From Ostrinia nubilalis (taxonomy: Eukaryota; Arthropoda; Insecta; Lepidoptera; Crambidae), in contig NC_087096.1 in assembly GCF_963855985.1 (NCBI RefSeq), positions 8,246,001 through 8,310,000 of the forward strand: a stretch of DNA of 64,000 bases, read 5' to 3'. Both the position numbers and the translations under genes were made by a program. Numbering within the stretch: position 1 is the first letter of the stretch; each line of letters starts with the position of its first letter. Positions 22,557 to 34,280 of this stretch are shown here, piece after piece. A model generated the notes under the pieces. It was given only the letters and a program-made list of their open reading frames with translations. It was not told the DNA's origin and made no database searches.

Positions 22557-25500
22557 TTATTTATTATGTTGTTGACATTTAAACCAACTAAAATTACAAT
22601 TTGTACTCAACATTAAGAAAATGAATTTTCCAACATTTTCCATATATATCTGGTCGGCAATATGGTCATGATAAAATTGTTTAGCTTCATTTACGGTGGT
22701 ACATAATTGAATTGTTGGATAAACGAGACTTTTTTTATCATGCCACCATTCGCGAAGAGATATATATGCATACAAATCATTGTCAACAGGAGTTTTCACG
22801 CTCAAACACTCTTCACAAATTAAACAAGAACTGTTCTGTAATAGTTTGGCAGCTAAATACCCGCTTACATATACTACTGGTTGGTTTTCAAGGCTACACA
22901 AATTTTCAATGGGCTGTTCTAAGTTTTCAGGGTCCGGGATAGACAACACAGGATAAAATTCAGTGTCTGTGGAATCTTGAACATTAATTTTTATTTCTGT
23001 TGTTTTTAAATTAGTTTTTAAAATGTCTTTATATTCCAGCATATGTTTATTGTTGTCTGCTTCACAATTAGCACTTCTGCTATGAGGCACTTTCAGCCCA
23101 GTAACCATGCTTGTTTTAAGCGCTGCAGTAAAGTGCGTGATAGTGGGATTTCTATTGGTTACACTGTGTTGCCTAATGATTCCAAATAAGTTTTCCAGAG
23201 AGTCTTGGTTAAACTGTCTAAGGTTCATATATTTAAACCCTTCATTCTTTAACTTTTCCCAAATATCGTTTAAGGATTTGATAGATATTTGATATCCCTT
23301 TACGCATTTAACATTTTTTAGTATCGTGTTTTCTGCTGTTATAAATTTTATGGTTTTTAACTTATCAGTATAAAAGGTCCAAGACTCAATGTGATTACTT
23401 GATGTGGAAACATTTTCCCGGATCCCTTTCTTTACGTCATTTAAAGATGATGGACCATTTGTACAATCAAATAGTTTATCTAACTGTTCAATCACAAATG
23501 CTGTATCATTGCAATCAGAAACTTCTTTCCATGCCATCATTTTTAAAATAGCTGCCACGGTATTACTCAGAGCATGCGCAGCATACTTCACCCTCATATT
23601 AGTTTTGAATGTTGGATTTACAATGGTACTATTCAGTTTTTTAATATTTAAAAAAATTCTGTTGTGTTCTTCTGCAACTACCTTCGCTATATTCCTTATT
23701 GTTTTTTTTGCATTTTGTAACTGTCGCCAAAGCCTCTTCTCTTTAATTGTAAATGTTGATGAAGTGTCTGTAATAAAAACATTTCCATTAGTAAAAAAAA
23801 CAACATTAAAGCAAATTGAATTGAATATTGGTTAATTAATCAGCAATTTTACTTAGTTTTTTAAATTAGGTATGTTTTATCTTACCTTTCATTTCAATGT
23901 TTTTCTTAGGTCTTTTATAACTGTGGACTAATATTTCTGCCTGTGCATCTTGATGGCAAATGTTTTTATCATCTGAAATATTATAAATATGCAAATTAGT
24001 TTAAAATTTATTTTGTTGTTTTATGAAACATATTATTTCCAAATCAATCAATCATTATCAAGTTTTAAAAAAATGCAAAGACAGGATAATGATAGCTCTT
24101 CTCATAAAATATGAAGCGTGGGCCCACCTTCAATAACAATGACATAATATTAAATTAAAGGCATTTAGAGGTTTTAATGTTCATTCTGGATGCGGTCTGC
24201 GGGTATGTCAAGACAATCTGTAAGTGGTCGTGATAAGGCAATCAGTCACGTGTGCTTTGCGTTCTTTGTTCGTATCCGCACGGTCAAATCGCATTAAGGC
24301 CGGGTAGCAGAGAAAATGGCGAAAATGAGGTTTTCATTTTTCATTTTTGAGGTACTAAACAGTAAAATTAAAGGCTAAGATTTTTATTGGGCATAGTTGA
24401 GGATATTTTCTAGGGCTATTAACGGATGGAAACACGATTTGATGAAGTTGACTCGATAGAATATATTCCCAAAGTTACCTCTATTCGTTTTCTATTTATG
24501 GTTTTATTTTTAAAATAAGCGATTTGAGATTCTAAATCTTTTACTAAACTAAAGTTCAGAAATAACTTGAGGGCTTTTAACGGATGAAATTTTTATATTG
24601 CGTCTTATTTAGTTACTATGTTAAAAAATGTGGAAAAAATCGTCCATGACGGCTTGGACAATCTCAATCAGTCGCGCGGTGGCGCTTACGGAGGACGGAC
24701 GCGTGTCAGTTTTATGGCCGTGACAGTTCGCGATTTGTCAATATTTTTGACAATGATGACTTTGATGAGTCACAGTATAATAATATCAGTGTTACTGGAG
24801 AAAGCTTAAATTTTTGATAATTATGAATTATCAATTTTGTCTACCTATTGAAATTTAAATCGTTCGCATCCTTTTCAACGAAGACTCTACTCATGATACA
24901 TAGTACATTCCTCAAATATGAGACAAAACCAATGAGTTAAAATTACATTTTAATAGTACCTACATACAATCGTCTTACACTCTTTAGAAGAGCACACTGT
25001 CACAAATAAATAATAAAAAATGCTGTCTAAGGTCTGTAGCTAAAGGTCTAAGCTGTAAGATAGAAGAATCTTCTAGCCAAAAAGATGGCAGATGCAGCAG
25101 ATGTTAACGGATTTAAAACTGGAGTTCATATGACTCCTTGTAGACTTGAGTCTCTAGAGCATCCCTTCCTCCACCATGCGTAAGAATGTTTCAAAAATAC
25201 TGTCTAAGGTCTGTAGCTAAAGGTCTAAGCTGCAAGATGGAAGAATCTTCTACCCAAAAAGATGGCAGATGCAGCAGATGTCAACGGATTTAAAACTGGA
25301 GTTCATATGACTCCTTGTAGACTTGAGTGTCTAGAGCGTCCCTTCCTCCTCCATGGGTAAGAATTTTCAAAAAAATACTGTCTAAGGTCTGTAGCTAAAG
25401 GTCTAAGCTGCAAGATGGAAGAATCTTCTACCCAAAAAGATGGCAGATGCAGCAGATGTCAACGGATTTAAAACTGGAGTTGATGTGACTCCTTGTAGAC

Positions 25501-28386
25501 TTGATTGTCTAGAGCGTCCCTTCCTCCACCATGCGTAAGAATTTTCACAAAAATACTGTCTAAGGTCTGTAGCTAAAGGTCTAAGCCGTAAGATAGAAGA
25601 ATCTTATAGCCAAAAACATGGCAGATGCAGCAGATATCAACGGATTTAAAACTGGAGTTCATGTGTATCCTTGTAGTTTTGAGTCTCTAGAGCAGTGGTT
25701 CTTAACCTTTAAGTCATGAGGGACCATTTTACCAAATTTCTGTCTTGTCAGGGACCACCTCATAATCGGTCAAAACCAGTTTGACTGCAAAAATCAGTTA
25801 AAAGTGGTTTTGACCAAGGTGTGCAAGTGCACATCGTGGACCACTTGGAATGCCTCCAGGGACCACCAGTGGTCCGCGGACCACCGGTTAAGAACCACTG
25901 CTCTAGAGCGTCCCTTCCTCCACCATGCGTAAGAATATTTCAAAAATACTGTCTAAGGTCTGTAGCTAAAGGTCTAAGCTGCAAGATAAAATAATCTTCT
26001 AGCCAATAACTTTAAAACTATAATTTGAACGAATTTTGCTATTAGTGGACAAATTTCTGCTCACGATGGACTAATTATCTGCTATACTCTCGACTCTCTA
26101 AAGCACAACATTTATAACAATTTTGCTGCGGTAATGCACTCCAGGTAACAGTGTGTGATGCTCATTGCTCATAGTGATTTTCGATACAGAGCCCCGTACA
26201 TACGTTATACATAAATTATGGAAAGAAAACACCCAGACCAATACAAACAAATATGTATGCAATTTTAGTATGATATTTTTATTTATTAATAAACAAAAAG
26301 ACTGAACAAAATTGATGCGTGTACTGATTAATGTAATTAACCACATGCAAAGCTTTGTGAATTGCAACAACTATAATTTATTATCCAAGCTCTAAATAAT
26401 CGCTACTACGAGTAACTGATCATAAAATGTTTTTCCAATCGCTCAAGCTCCCGAGGATCTACCGATAGGTCGGGTAACGTAATCTTGAAATTCTTTTAGC
26501 CGGCGCGGAACTTCCGGAAGGTCGGGTGACGCCACGCCTCTTTGAACCGTGTTTACTTTGGCAGTTATATTCTATATTTATTCGATTCTAAAATATATTC
26601 CCAAAAATTTTGAAAGTTGTTTTAATTTGTATCACTTGGATATGATTTGTATTAGAAAGTGCTGTGAGTGTGACGCTTGAACGGAAGGAAGTCAACCTAA
26701 CCTATCCAACTGCGTATTTCTAAACTGCGTATTTCTATACTGTGTAGCCGCGAGAGCTCTTTGGCGCGCTGTCTTCGGCGAAGTATTGCGCGCGCAGATT
26801 TCGACAGCGCGAAATACCTACTTTAGCAGAAATACCAAGCCTTAATATAAAATGTACAGAAACCTAGAATGTTGTACATATAAGTTCATTTTGACCTGAC
26901 TGCAGACTGCAGAACGCATCCAGGGTGGCATTCTTTAGTTTGAGGGAAGGCATATTTTAGAAGGTAAATAATTAGTTTGTACACTTACCATGAGTAATGG
27001 GTTTATAGGTCATATGTTCTGGTGCATTGGAAGTAGAAGGAAGAGGTTCAAAAGTTGTTTTCGCAGAAATACCAGAATCTGGTATATCCACAGCTCCCAA
27101 ACATGTTGAATTTAGTTGTTTGGTTGTAGTTGTAAGGGGAACTGAAAGCAGATAATGAAATGTGAATTGGGTAATAAAATGTCATGTTCTTACCCAACTT
27201 TAGGGTACAATCAGTCTAGTACATGTCTTGCTCACATTAAAAATTACTAGCTTATAAATATTATTAAACTAGCTGACCTGGCTAATTAATGTAGATTGCC
27301 TAAAATTTTTCAAATTGGTCCGGTACTTTTTTTGAAGAATTTGTATTACACAAATTACTAAAGTCCCTCTAACTCAACACACATTCTAAGCTAAATTGTG
27401 TTACGAGTGGGTTTACTACAATATTCAAGCTGTGGGGTTCTAACCCGCACTTTAGGCTATCTTGGCTCGAGTTACGGAGCCGATCAAATACAAACAAACA
27501 ATTAAATATTTCCTTTTTATATTATTAGTATAATTTTAGATAAACATACCTCGTTCAACTGGATTTGACTTCTTTGGAATGCAATATGAATGATCATAAA
27601 GAACTGTAACAAAGTATAGATATAATTAATTATTGAAATTATATATTATTTATTGATAAGCATACAAGTTCATACAACACATGTTTGTGGTTACAAAGAA
27701 AGAACCTTGTTAAATTGCATTCGGTTGGTTTGTTTTGGAAACCAAAGAAAATTAATTAAGACATCTAAAGAAAAATTGATAGATAGTAAATTAAATTTAA
27801 AAAAAATAATTGAAGTCATCATCATACCTGTCTTGAGGTTTTCTTTATTGGAGTCTTTTACATGAAGAGGAAACTCTGTCAAAACTTCATCTGGCAAGAT
27901 GGGATTGCTCAATTCCAGTGTTGGAATAGCTGAGTTCTTCAGCCGAGTTCCTTTGGCATTGAAGGATTCAGGAGTGAAGTGCCCACCACAAACAAACTTC
28001 AGTTGGTGTAACTTTTCAATAGGTACATATGCTAAGTCTTCTAAGCCAGCATTTTTAACCCACATTCGACAACTGAAATAAGAAATACCTATTAGAAAAG
28101 AAAAAGAATAACAAACTGAAATTTATTCATCAACTAATTTCTTTTAGTATTGTTATGCAATTCATTTGCAGAGTACGAAACAAAATACTGAAATTAAAAA
28201 TTGGTTATGGTTATTTACTGTATGATTAAAAATATTAATCCCAGCCTTTAAGTTTACACAATCAGTAAAATTATCTTGTAATAAATGAGTGTTATTAGAA
28301 ACTCACCGGTCAGAATCCAGAGGAAACCTACTCAAAAGTAAGGGTGATCCACCACGACTTCGCCTCTTATTACAAATAACGCACTT
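22557..28386 (-). CDS. THAP-domain protein derived from a P-element transposase, catalytic core partly lost
   Basis: Six minus-strand exons are 28386-28307, 28072-27828, 27603-27550, 27141-26989, 23972-23886 and 23767-22557 (stop TAA). They join in phase to 609 codons; the last four introns are all phase 1. Exons 1-2 encode a THAP zinc finger: CVIC, then W, CGGH (C2CH) and AIPTL. Exons 3-5 are a low-complexity linker. Exon 6 begins with a charged helix (KEKRLWRQLQNAKK), then MRVKYAAHALSNTVA, a GTP-binding-insert-like region, and FNQDSLENLFGIIRQ plus NRNPTITHF, both characteristic of the C-terminal RNase H part of P-element/THAP9 transposases. The segment that should hold the N-terminal RNase H half with its first catalytic Asp residues is reduced to ~25 residues, so transposition activity is not expected. 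The N-terminus is unresolved: a TAG (28389-28387) precedes the first codon shown, so translation must start in an upstream exon or the gene is broken. Could also be a degenerate copy. Confidence 0.8.
25023..26011. repeat. Tandem array, ~177-bp unit, 4.3 copies
   Basis: Units start CTGTCTAAGGTCTGTAGC at 25023, 25200, 25378, 25556 and 25949, with spacing 177, 178, 178 and (after subtracting the inserted MITE and its TSD) 177 bp. Units differ by a few percent. Each contains GATGGCAGATGCAGCAGATG and CTTGTAGACTTGAG-type blocks. The last copy is cut off after ~60 bp. It lies in intron 4 of the P-derived gene. Satellite-like, but short. Confidence 0.93.
25693..25900. mobile_element. 208-bp hAT MITE (CAGTGGTTCTTAACC ends)
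   Basis: Terminal repeats CAGTGGTTCTTAACC and GGTTAAGAACCACTG are flanked by a perfect 8-bp duplication CTCTAGAG (25685-25692 and 25901-25908). The ends match the CAG(G/T)GGTTCTCAACC class of hAT MITEs known from many animals. The interior repeats GGACCAC motifs in both orientations. It interrupts the fourth tandem unit and is therefore younger than the array. Confidence 0.93.
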
Positions 28387-28407
28387 CTAGTTGTTTCTAC
28401 TCTCCAT

Positions 28408-29335
28408 TATCAGTAGAAGCCTAAAATGAAATAGGTATTAATTAAACAAAGCCTATAATTTCTCTCCAACCAGTGTCAATGCCCTGGTTCATGCATTTAC
28501 CAGTTTTGAAAGTACATTTACATTTTCATCACATAGGGTTGTTTTTAATGAAAAATAGATTTGTAATAGATGTAATATTTCAAGTAAGTAGATAACATAC
28601 CCATTAAACAGAAAAGTAAATAAGAGTTTAAACTTCTGTAGAAGTTGAAACACAGCTTATTTAAAAGAGTCTCTATCTCACAAAAAACATAACACTGAAC
28701 AGCAAACTTTATCACGCCCGATACGGAGGAACTTAATCAACTCAACGTAAACGACAGAAAAGTTTATTTACAGTAATATTGCACCAAATCTGAGAAAATA
28801 ACTTCACACGAATCAATTCGCCGGTTAAAAACTCAAACTCAATTGACAGACATTTTTTTTCATTTGTCAAACTAACAATACTACCAACATAAGGACACTA
28901 ACAATTATTTTTAGTATGGTGGTATTGATCCGCGGGTTCCCCTGCTATAGTGAAATCAATCCAAAATGCACTTTATTGCTTAAGGGATAAGGTTGTATAT
29001 CAATTGCTACATATAGAGACTAGTTTTTGTATGAGAAGTGTCTACCCACTGCTGGCAGCCAACGACCTAACAATAATTAGGCAGCCAACCTCTGCATCAC
29101 TGACATGCTTTTATCCATGGCTTTTATCTTGTTATTTATTTATTTGTTTGATTATTTATATAGTTTTTCCAGTTTTTCTTTCGCTATTTTTTAAATTTTT
29201 TAAGATGATTGTAAAATAAAATATCTATTGGTTATTAGTGTGTTCCAATCCAACCAATTCCAACATAAAACACGCTTTTGTAGGCATGGCCAATCCATAG
29301 ATTTACAATTTTACAAGTCAATGTGATGAAAACAG
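28408..29335. other. Upstream region of the P-derived gene
   Basis: Any 5' exon and promoter of the minus-strand THAP/P gene should be here (28408-28850). I could not identify a start-bearing exon with confidence. The rest is AT-rich with no recognised feature. Confidence 0.35.
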
Positions 29336-30025
29336 TCGTTACTGGTCCTATCCATGACATTGACAGTGGGGCGCCACCGTCAATACCGGATCGCTGGTTC
29401 CGATTTTTGCCATGTTGGAAACCATATAGTTGAACGATGGTAGCGCCCCCCTGTCATTGAGTTTGGTGGGACAGTTCAGCGTGGGTCATCTAATACTGAA
29501 CTGTCCTATCCATGACATTGACAGCGGGGCGCCACCCGCGCCACCGTCTATATCAGTGGGTCTAGACAAAGTGCAAATTTTAATCGCAAACCAGTCGAAA
29601 AGTGGTCGAAAAGCCCCTTTTTTGTATGGAGTTTTGACGGATTCGATTTTCGATTCGATCAAAAAGTGCGTTTTGTCTAGGGGGGCAGATCGCTGGTTTC
29701 GATTTTTGCCATGTTGGAAATCATTTAGTTGAACGATGCCGCGATGGTAGCGTCATTGAGTTTGGTGGGACAGTTCAGCGTGGGTCAGCTATGTGTCCCA
29801 CCCATACTCTCTAATCTGTGGTCCCACCAAACTCGTTGACAGAGGTGACAGAGGGGTGCCCCCATCATTCAACTATAGATGACCCAAGCTGAACTGTCCC
29901 ACCAAACTCAATGACAGGGGGGCGCTACCATCGTTCAACTATATGGTTTCCAACATAGCAAAAATCGGAACCAGCGATCCGGTATTGATGGTGGCGCCCC
30001 ACTGTCAATGTCATGCATAGGACAG
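29336..30025. mobile_element. Complex foldback with repeated GGCGCC(A/C)CC blocks
   Basis: Blocks such as TGACATTGACAGTGGGGCG, TAGTTGAACGATGGTAGCG and GTTTGGTGGGACAGTTCAGC recur several times in both orientations between 29347 and 30025, so the region can fold on itself at several registers. A further related arm continues to about 30165. It looks like an amplified or nested foldback element. No coding capacity. Confidence 0.75.
29558..29682. mobile_element. Short MITE inside the foldback (GTCTAGACAAA ends)
   Basis: GGTCTAGACAAAGTGC at the left and GTGCGTTTTGTCTAGG at the right are inverted over about 11 bp. The interior holds an inverted TCGAAAATCG / CGATTTTCGA-type core. It interrupts a GCGCCACC/GATCGCTGG junction of the surrounding foldback. 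Confidence 0.55.
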
Positions 30026-33000
30026 TTCAGTATTTTGGAACTATATATAGTTTTCAACGCGGCAAACGTGGCAAAAATCCTTAGACAAAAATCGGAACCA
30101 GCGATTAGGTATAGACGATTGACGATGGCGCCCCCCTGTCAATGTCACGGGTTTGGTGGGTGCATAGAGGAATTAAATTCATCTATTACAGTTCAGTATC
30201 ACAGATATGGATAGATGCAGCATGTGTCAAAAATTGTATGAAGCCGAGCGTGCCACTTTTTAAACGTCATTAGTGTCATTTTAGCGAATTTTAGTGATTG
30301 CCGCAACGTAAAAGTAATCGTATCATCGTACTGCATTCGCAAAGTCATCGAAAGATATCGTATGAATCGATTCGAAAATTAATTAATTCCGATAAAACTG
30401 ATATTTTGTAAAATTTATAGTTACTCTGACTGTGGATTAAAATAATTTTGTAGCGGTAGACTTTATTCTACATTATTAATTTGCAAATAATATTTTTGTT
30501 GTTGTGCCTAATGTTTATGAAAGTAATGATTGTTATTCCATTATGTTAAATAGTACTACTATAGGTGTACCAGAATCTCATGGCAAACAACAATATTGGA
30601 AAAGTGTGTTTTTCATATGGCCATTGTCTATGGCTTTATTGTCACCTGTCAAAGTAAATCAAGAGATCTGTCAGCCGTTGCAGAAATTTTGTAATCTCTT
30701 CATGCCTATTTGTTATTTTTGTGAAAAAGACGAAAAAACTCAAGCAAGTCATATTGTTTTCAAAGTGTATTGTAAAATAAGGCATAATTCAAAGTCAATC
30801 TTTGATTTTAATGCGTGTCGTTGAGTTGACAGCAAGTTGGAATGAAACGTTTTGATACTTACCTACATTTAGTTTATTACCTAACTGCGTCAGAAGAAGG
30901 GTTATGTTTATTTTTATATTATTCTTACCTAATAGCTGCTTTATCGGGGTTTTCAGGTGTATTTCATTCATTGGTGCAGAGTAATGGTGAAAATGTTATG
31001 ACCATGTAAAGAAAATTGAAAAAGATTTCATCAAGCAAGTTTGATTAATTGAAATGCTGAAAAAGCGATTTATATTATATTAATAGGTAACTCTTTAACT
31101 TGATCATCTATTTGAAGAACAAGAAATGCAAGTGGAGTTCTTAGAATTGTTTTCTAGTTCTGAATGAAGTGATAAGTTATAAGTATGATACTTAATAAAT
31201 TTATTTACAGTAATATACGGTTTACTTATTTTTCAAGACATGTTCCTATGTTAAAAACCCGATGTATAACAACATTCTTCATACACATACCTAAAATGTA
31301 TAGGTAGGCATTCGTACTTCATGTTCATTAATATTAGTCATAAATAAAAATTAAACAGTATCAAGATCGTTTAATCCAATTTCCCCAGTATTGCACTCAA
31401 CAAAGTTTATTTTCCCCATTTGCCATGAGATTCTGGTACACCTATAGTAATTCATACTTAATTCCATACTTTTAAATATCCTAGTAAGTACCTGAGCCCC
31501 GATTACGGTAACTTTTAACGTCTACAATCCAGACGCGCTTCATCGATTCTGCGATACGATTGGTCAAAACAGCTGACGTACGCTGTTGAACGACCAATCG
31601 TATCGCAGAATCGAGAAGCGTGTCTGGATTGTTGACGTTAAAAATTACCGTAATCGGGGCTCAGGCTTAATAAAATAAAGACTATTTACTCAAGCTTTTT
31701 ATTTTTAATAAATGTAAAAATGCGTAGTTTTGCCAATACGTTTTGTTTCATAAAGCTAAGTCAGGTACCTAGTTTTGAAGATATTTCTAAACGACAAAAT
31801 TCAATGTGGTAAAAAACGTTCGAAGTGAAAATGAAACACAAAAGATTTTTCTTCATAATAAAGCCCTATAAAATAATCAAAACAAATCAAAAGGTTTGAA
31901 TAAAATTGTTCTTCCGCCGTCATTTATAAAAAAGGTATAATGGCAAAATTATAGAACTTCCTTAGGCAGATGCCTCTACTCTGTCTATTTGAAAAAGTCT
32001 GGCACTAGAGATTTCCCGGGGGCCCGATAAAAAACCAAAAACATCTTTATTTTCCTCTTTAAATATATTAATTTTTACAAATCGTCAAATCTCATTATTT
32101 TTTCACCCTACCAGCGATTCAATACAAAAACTTGTCTGGTGTATGAATGCACGGATCTGTGTGTGTCATAATGTTATGAGTAAGTACGGTTCCTTGGGAT
32201 CGGTATGAGTGCACCACATACATTACTCTTAATAGTACATCGCAGGATATGTATTAAAAACAATCCTACTTTATACTTCTTCTACTGCTACTTTATTCTA
32301 ATTAATTATTTGTTACTTGTCCTGTTAATTACAATTCTCAATCCGTTAATAATTTATTAATTTTACCGTGTTCGTACTCTGTCCTCGTAAAATCATCGTT
32401 ACCGATTGTTGTAATCGGCTAAGAATTAACAACGTGTACATCACTCGACCATGTATGTCCATTTGGACATATCGGAATGGCACGCTTTGACGAGCAACTT
32501 GCTGTATCTACTCTAATCCATATCTGTGGTTCAGTATAGTTCATCTATATTATGCTATCTTTGGAATGAAAATAAAAATGATTGACAGTTCTACTGTCTG
32601 TTTGATGTCAAAAAAAGAGAACTGTCAGTCATTTTACTCTTTGGTCTATATTTTCGTGAAAAATAGTGAATTAGTAGTAAAAGTATTTGTACGTTCAATC
32701 CTTGCTATCGAAAAACATTTATACACTCTTTTCCATATTTACTGCAAGCTTTGAATATCAACATAAGCAATGCTATTATGATCCTAATAAAGTTGTAAAG
32801 GGAATGAATTCAGGTAGGTAGGTAGGTACCTACTTCATCATCATTGATGTCTTTTACAATACCTGTGCTTCCGAACTTGATCAGGTCAGGATAAGGACAC
32901 CTGCTGCAGAATTAGTAAATTTTACTTCTGAAATTTGACTGAATTTTGAGTTAGTTTTTAATTATTGTAAATGTATACCAAAGTACTAAACTTTTTTCTA

Positions 33001-33040
33001 CAAACTACAAATATTTATCACAATATTTTTACTTTTGCAG
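30026..33040. other. Intergenic region with transposon remnants
   Basis: It contains a 30-bp perfect inverted repeat (30558-30587 against 31419-31448, ACTATAGGTGTACCAG...) spanning ~0.9 kb, probably the ends of a decayed element. A 106-codon frame at 30504-30824 overlaps its left arm and has no recognisable domain. The separate hairpin at 31491-31665 is listed on its own. Near 32815-32835 is a GTAG(G/T)TAGGTA run. Confidence 0.45.
31491..31665. mobile_element. 175-bp near-perfect hairpin MITE
   Basis: CCTGAGCCCCGATTACGG at the left and CCGTAATCGGGGCTCAGG at the right continue inward as complementary arms (e.g. GATTCTGCGATACGATTGG against CCAATCGTATCGCAGAATC), leaving only ~20 bp in the loop. 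Almost the whole element is a palindrome. No clear target duplication. Confidence 0.85.
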
Positions 33041-33200
33041 ATTTCATGACAAAGTTATTGAAGGAGCTTATACAAAACTCTCTGTCTTACCATTATGTTT
33101 TATAGTACATATTTTAAAGAATTGAATAAGATCGACTGGAGTTATCATCTTTGTGTTATTAATTGTATGCCTGTGACTATTGCCATAAACATTTTGTCCA

Positions 33201-34280
33201 ATGGGCCATTGTCTAAGTTGTTTCAAAAATCAAGCCAATGCTGATAACAGTACATCTCAAAGAAATAAAGATGGTAAGTATTTACATTAATTAGTGCCTT
33301 TTTACCAAGAAAGAATAATAAGAAAGCCTTTAATAATATGTACAATAAAATAATGTTATTGTTTCTTTTCAGAGATGACAGAAATTGTCACTACCCATCA
33401 AGTGCCTGCTGTCATGGTATCGGACTATCCTCAGGAAGAACCACTTCTTCATAATAATGAGAACAGCATAATTTACAGGAACAACACTAATTTGCAGAAT
33501 GCTAATACTTTGGCTTCGGTAGGGGAACCCTGCCCAGAAGTACATCCTCAAAAAACTCAGTATTGTCCTGACAAGTCGCAAAAAACATTCTATCAAAAAT
33601 TGCCATCAATACCTCGAACTATGTCATCATTAGGAACAAGTGAACCACGAATTTCTGAATATAAAATTAATCAACTATTTGACCAATATAAAGATTCATT
33701 AGAAGATGCTATTTTAGCAGAAGGAATAGAGAATCTTTGCAATGATTTACAACTGAACCCTGATGATTTCAAAGTTTTGGTGCTTGCATGGAAGTTAAAT
33801 GCTAGTCAAATGTGCAGATTCACAAAATCAGAGTTTGTACAAGGCCTTAAAAACATGAAAACTGATTCTATTAAAGGTATTCAGCTCAAGTTGAATGAAA
33901 TTACTTGTGGATTAAATAGAGATTCTGAAAGTTTTAAAGATTTGTATAGATTCACATTTAAATTTGGTTTAGATGTAAGTACTGGTCAAAGAATACTGCC
34001 GACAGATATAGCAGTACTCTTGTGGCGTCTAGTCTTCACAAACAATGAACCACCAGTATTAGATAAGTGGCTGAGTTATCTGGAGAAAAATACTCACATC
34101 CGAGGCATTCCCAAAGACACTTGGTATATGTTTTTAAACTTTAGTGAGTTTGTTGGAGAAGATCTTGGCACTTATGATGACACCGAGGCTTGGCCAAGCC
34201 TTTTTGATGATTTTGTGGAATATGAAAATGATCAGATGAACCAGAATGTTACAAAAAGTGACATCAAGATACAGGATTGA
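33201..34280 (+). CDS. DCUN1D3: DCN1-like protein 3 (DCUN1D3), cullin neddylation factor
   Basis: Two coding exons (33201-33273 and 33373-34280) join in phase 1 to give 326 aa. The first exon supplies the true start: MGHCLSCFK has Gly2 for N-myristoylation and nearby Cys residues for palmitoylation, the membrane anchor known for the vertebrate DCN1-like 3. A non-coding part of the same exon begins after an acceptor at ~33040. Residues ~115-310 form the PONY domain that helps NEDD8 E2 modify cullins, with a typical ending NFSEFVGEDLGTYDD..AWP and LFDDFVEYEN. The N-terminal ~110 residues are variable, as in the family. The 99-bp intron has GTAAGT/TTTCAG borders. An ATG at 33375 would give a 301-aa form lacking the lipid anchor and is judged internal. 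Confidence 0.93.

Noticed and set aside
25020..26011. Possible CRISPR-like array
   Set aside because: Units are 177-bp direct repeats without unique spacers, in a eukaryotic intron.
30504..30824. 106-codon frame upstream of DCUN1D3
   Set aside because: Overlaps an inverted-repeat arm of a decayed element and shows no recognisable domain.
33375..34280. Met at 33375 as the DCUN1D3 start
   Set aside because: The upstream exon joins in phase and supplies the family-typical MGxC lipid-anchored start.
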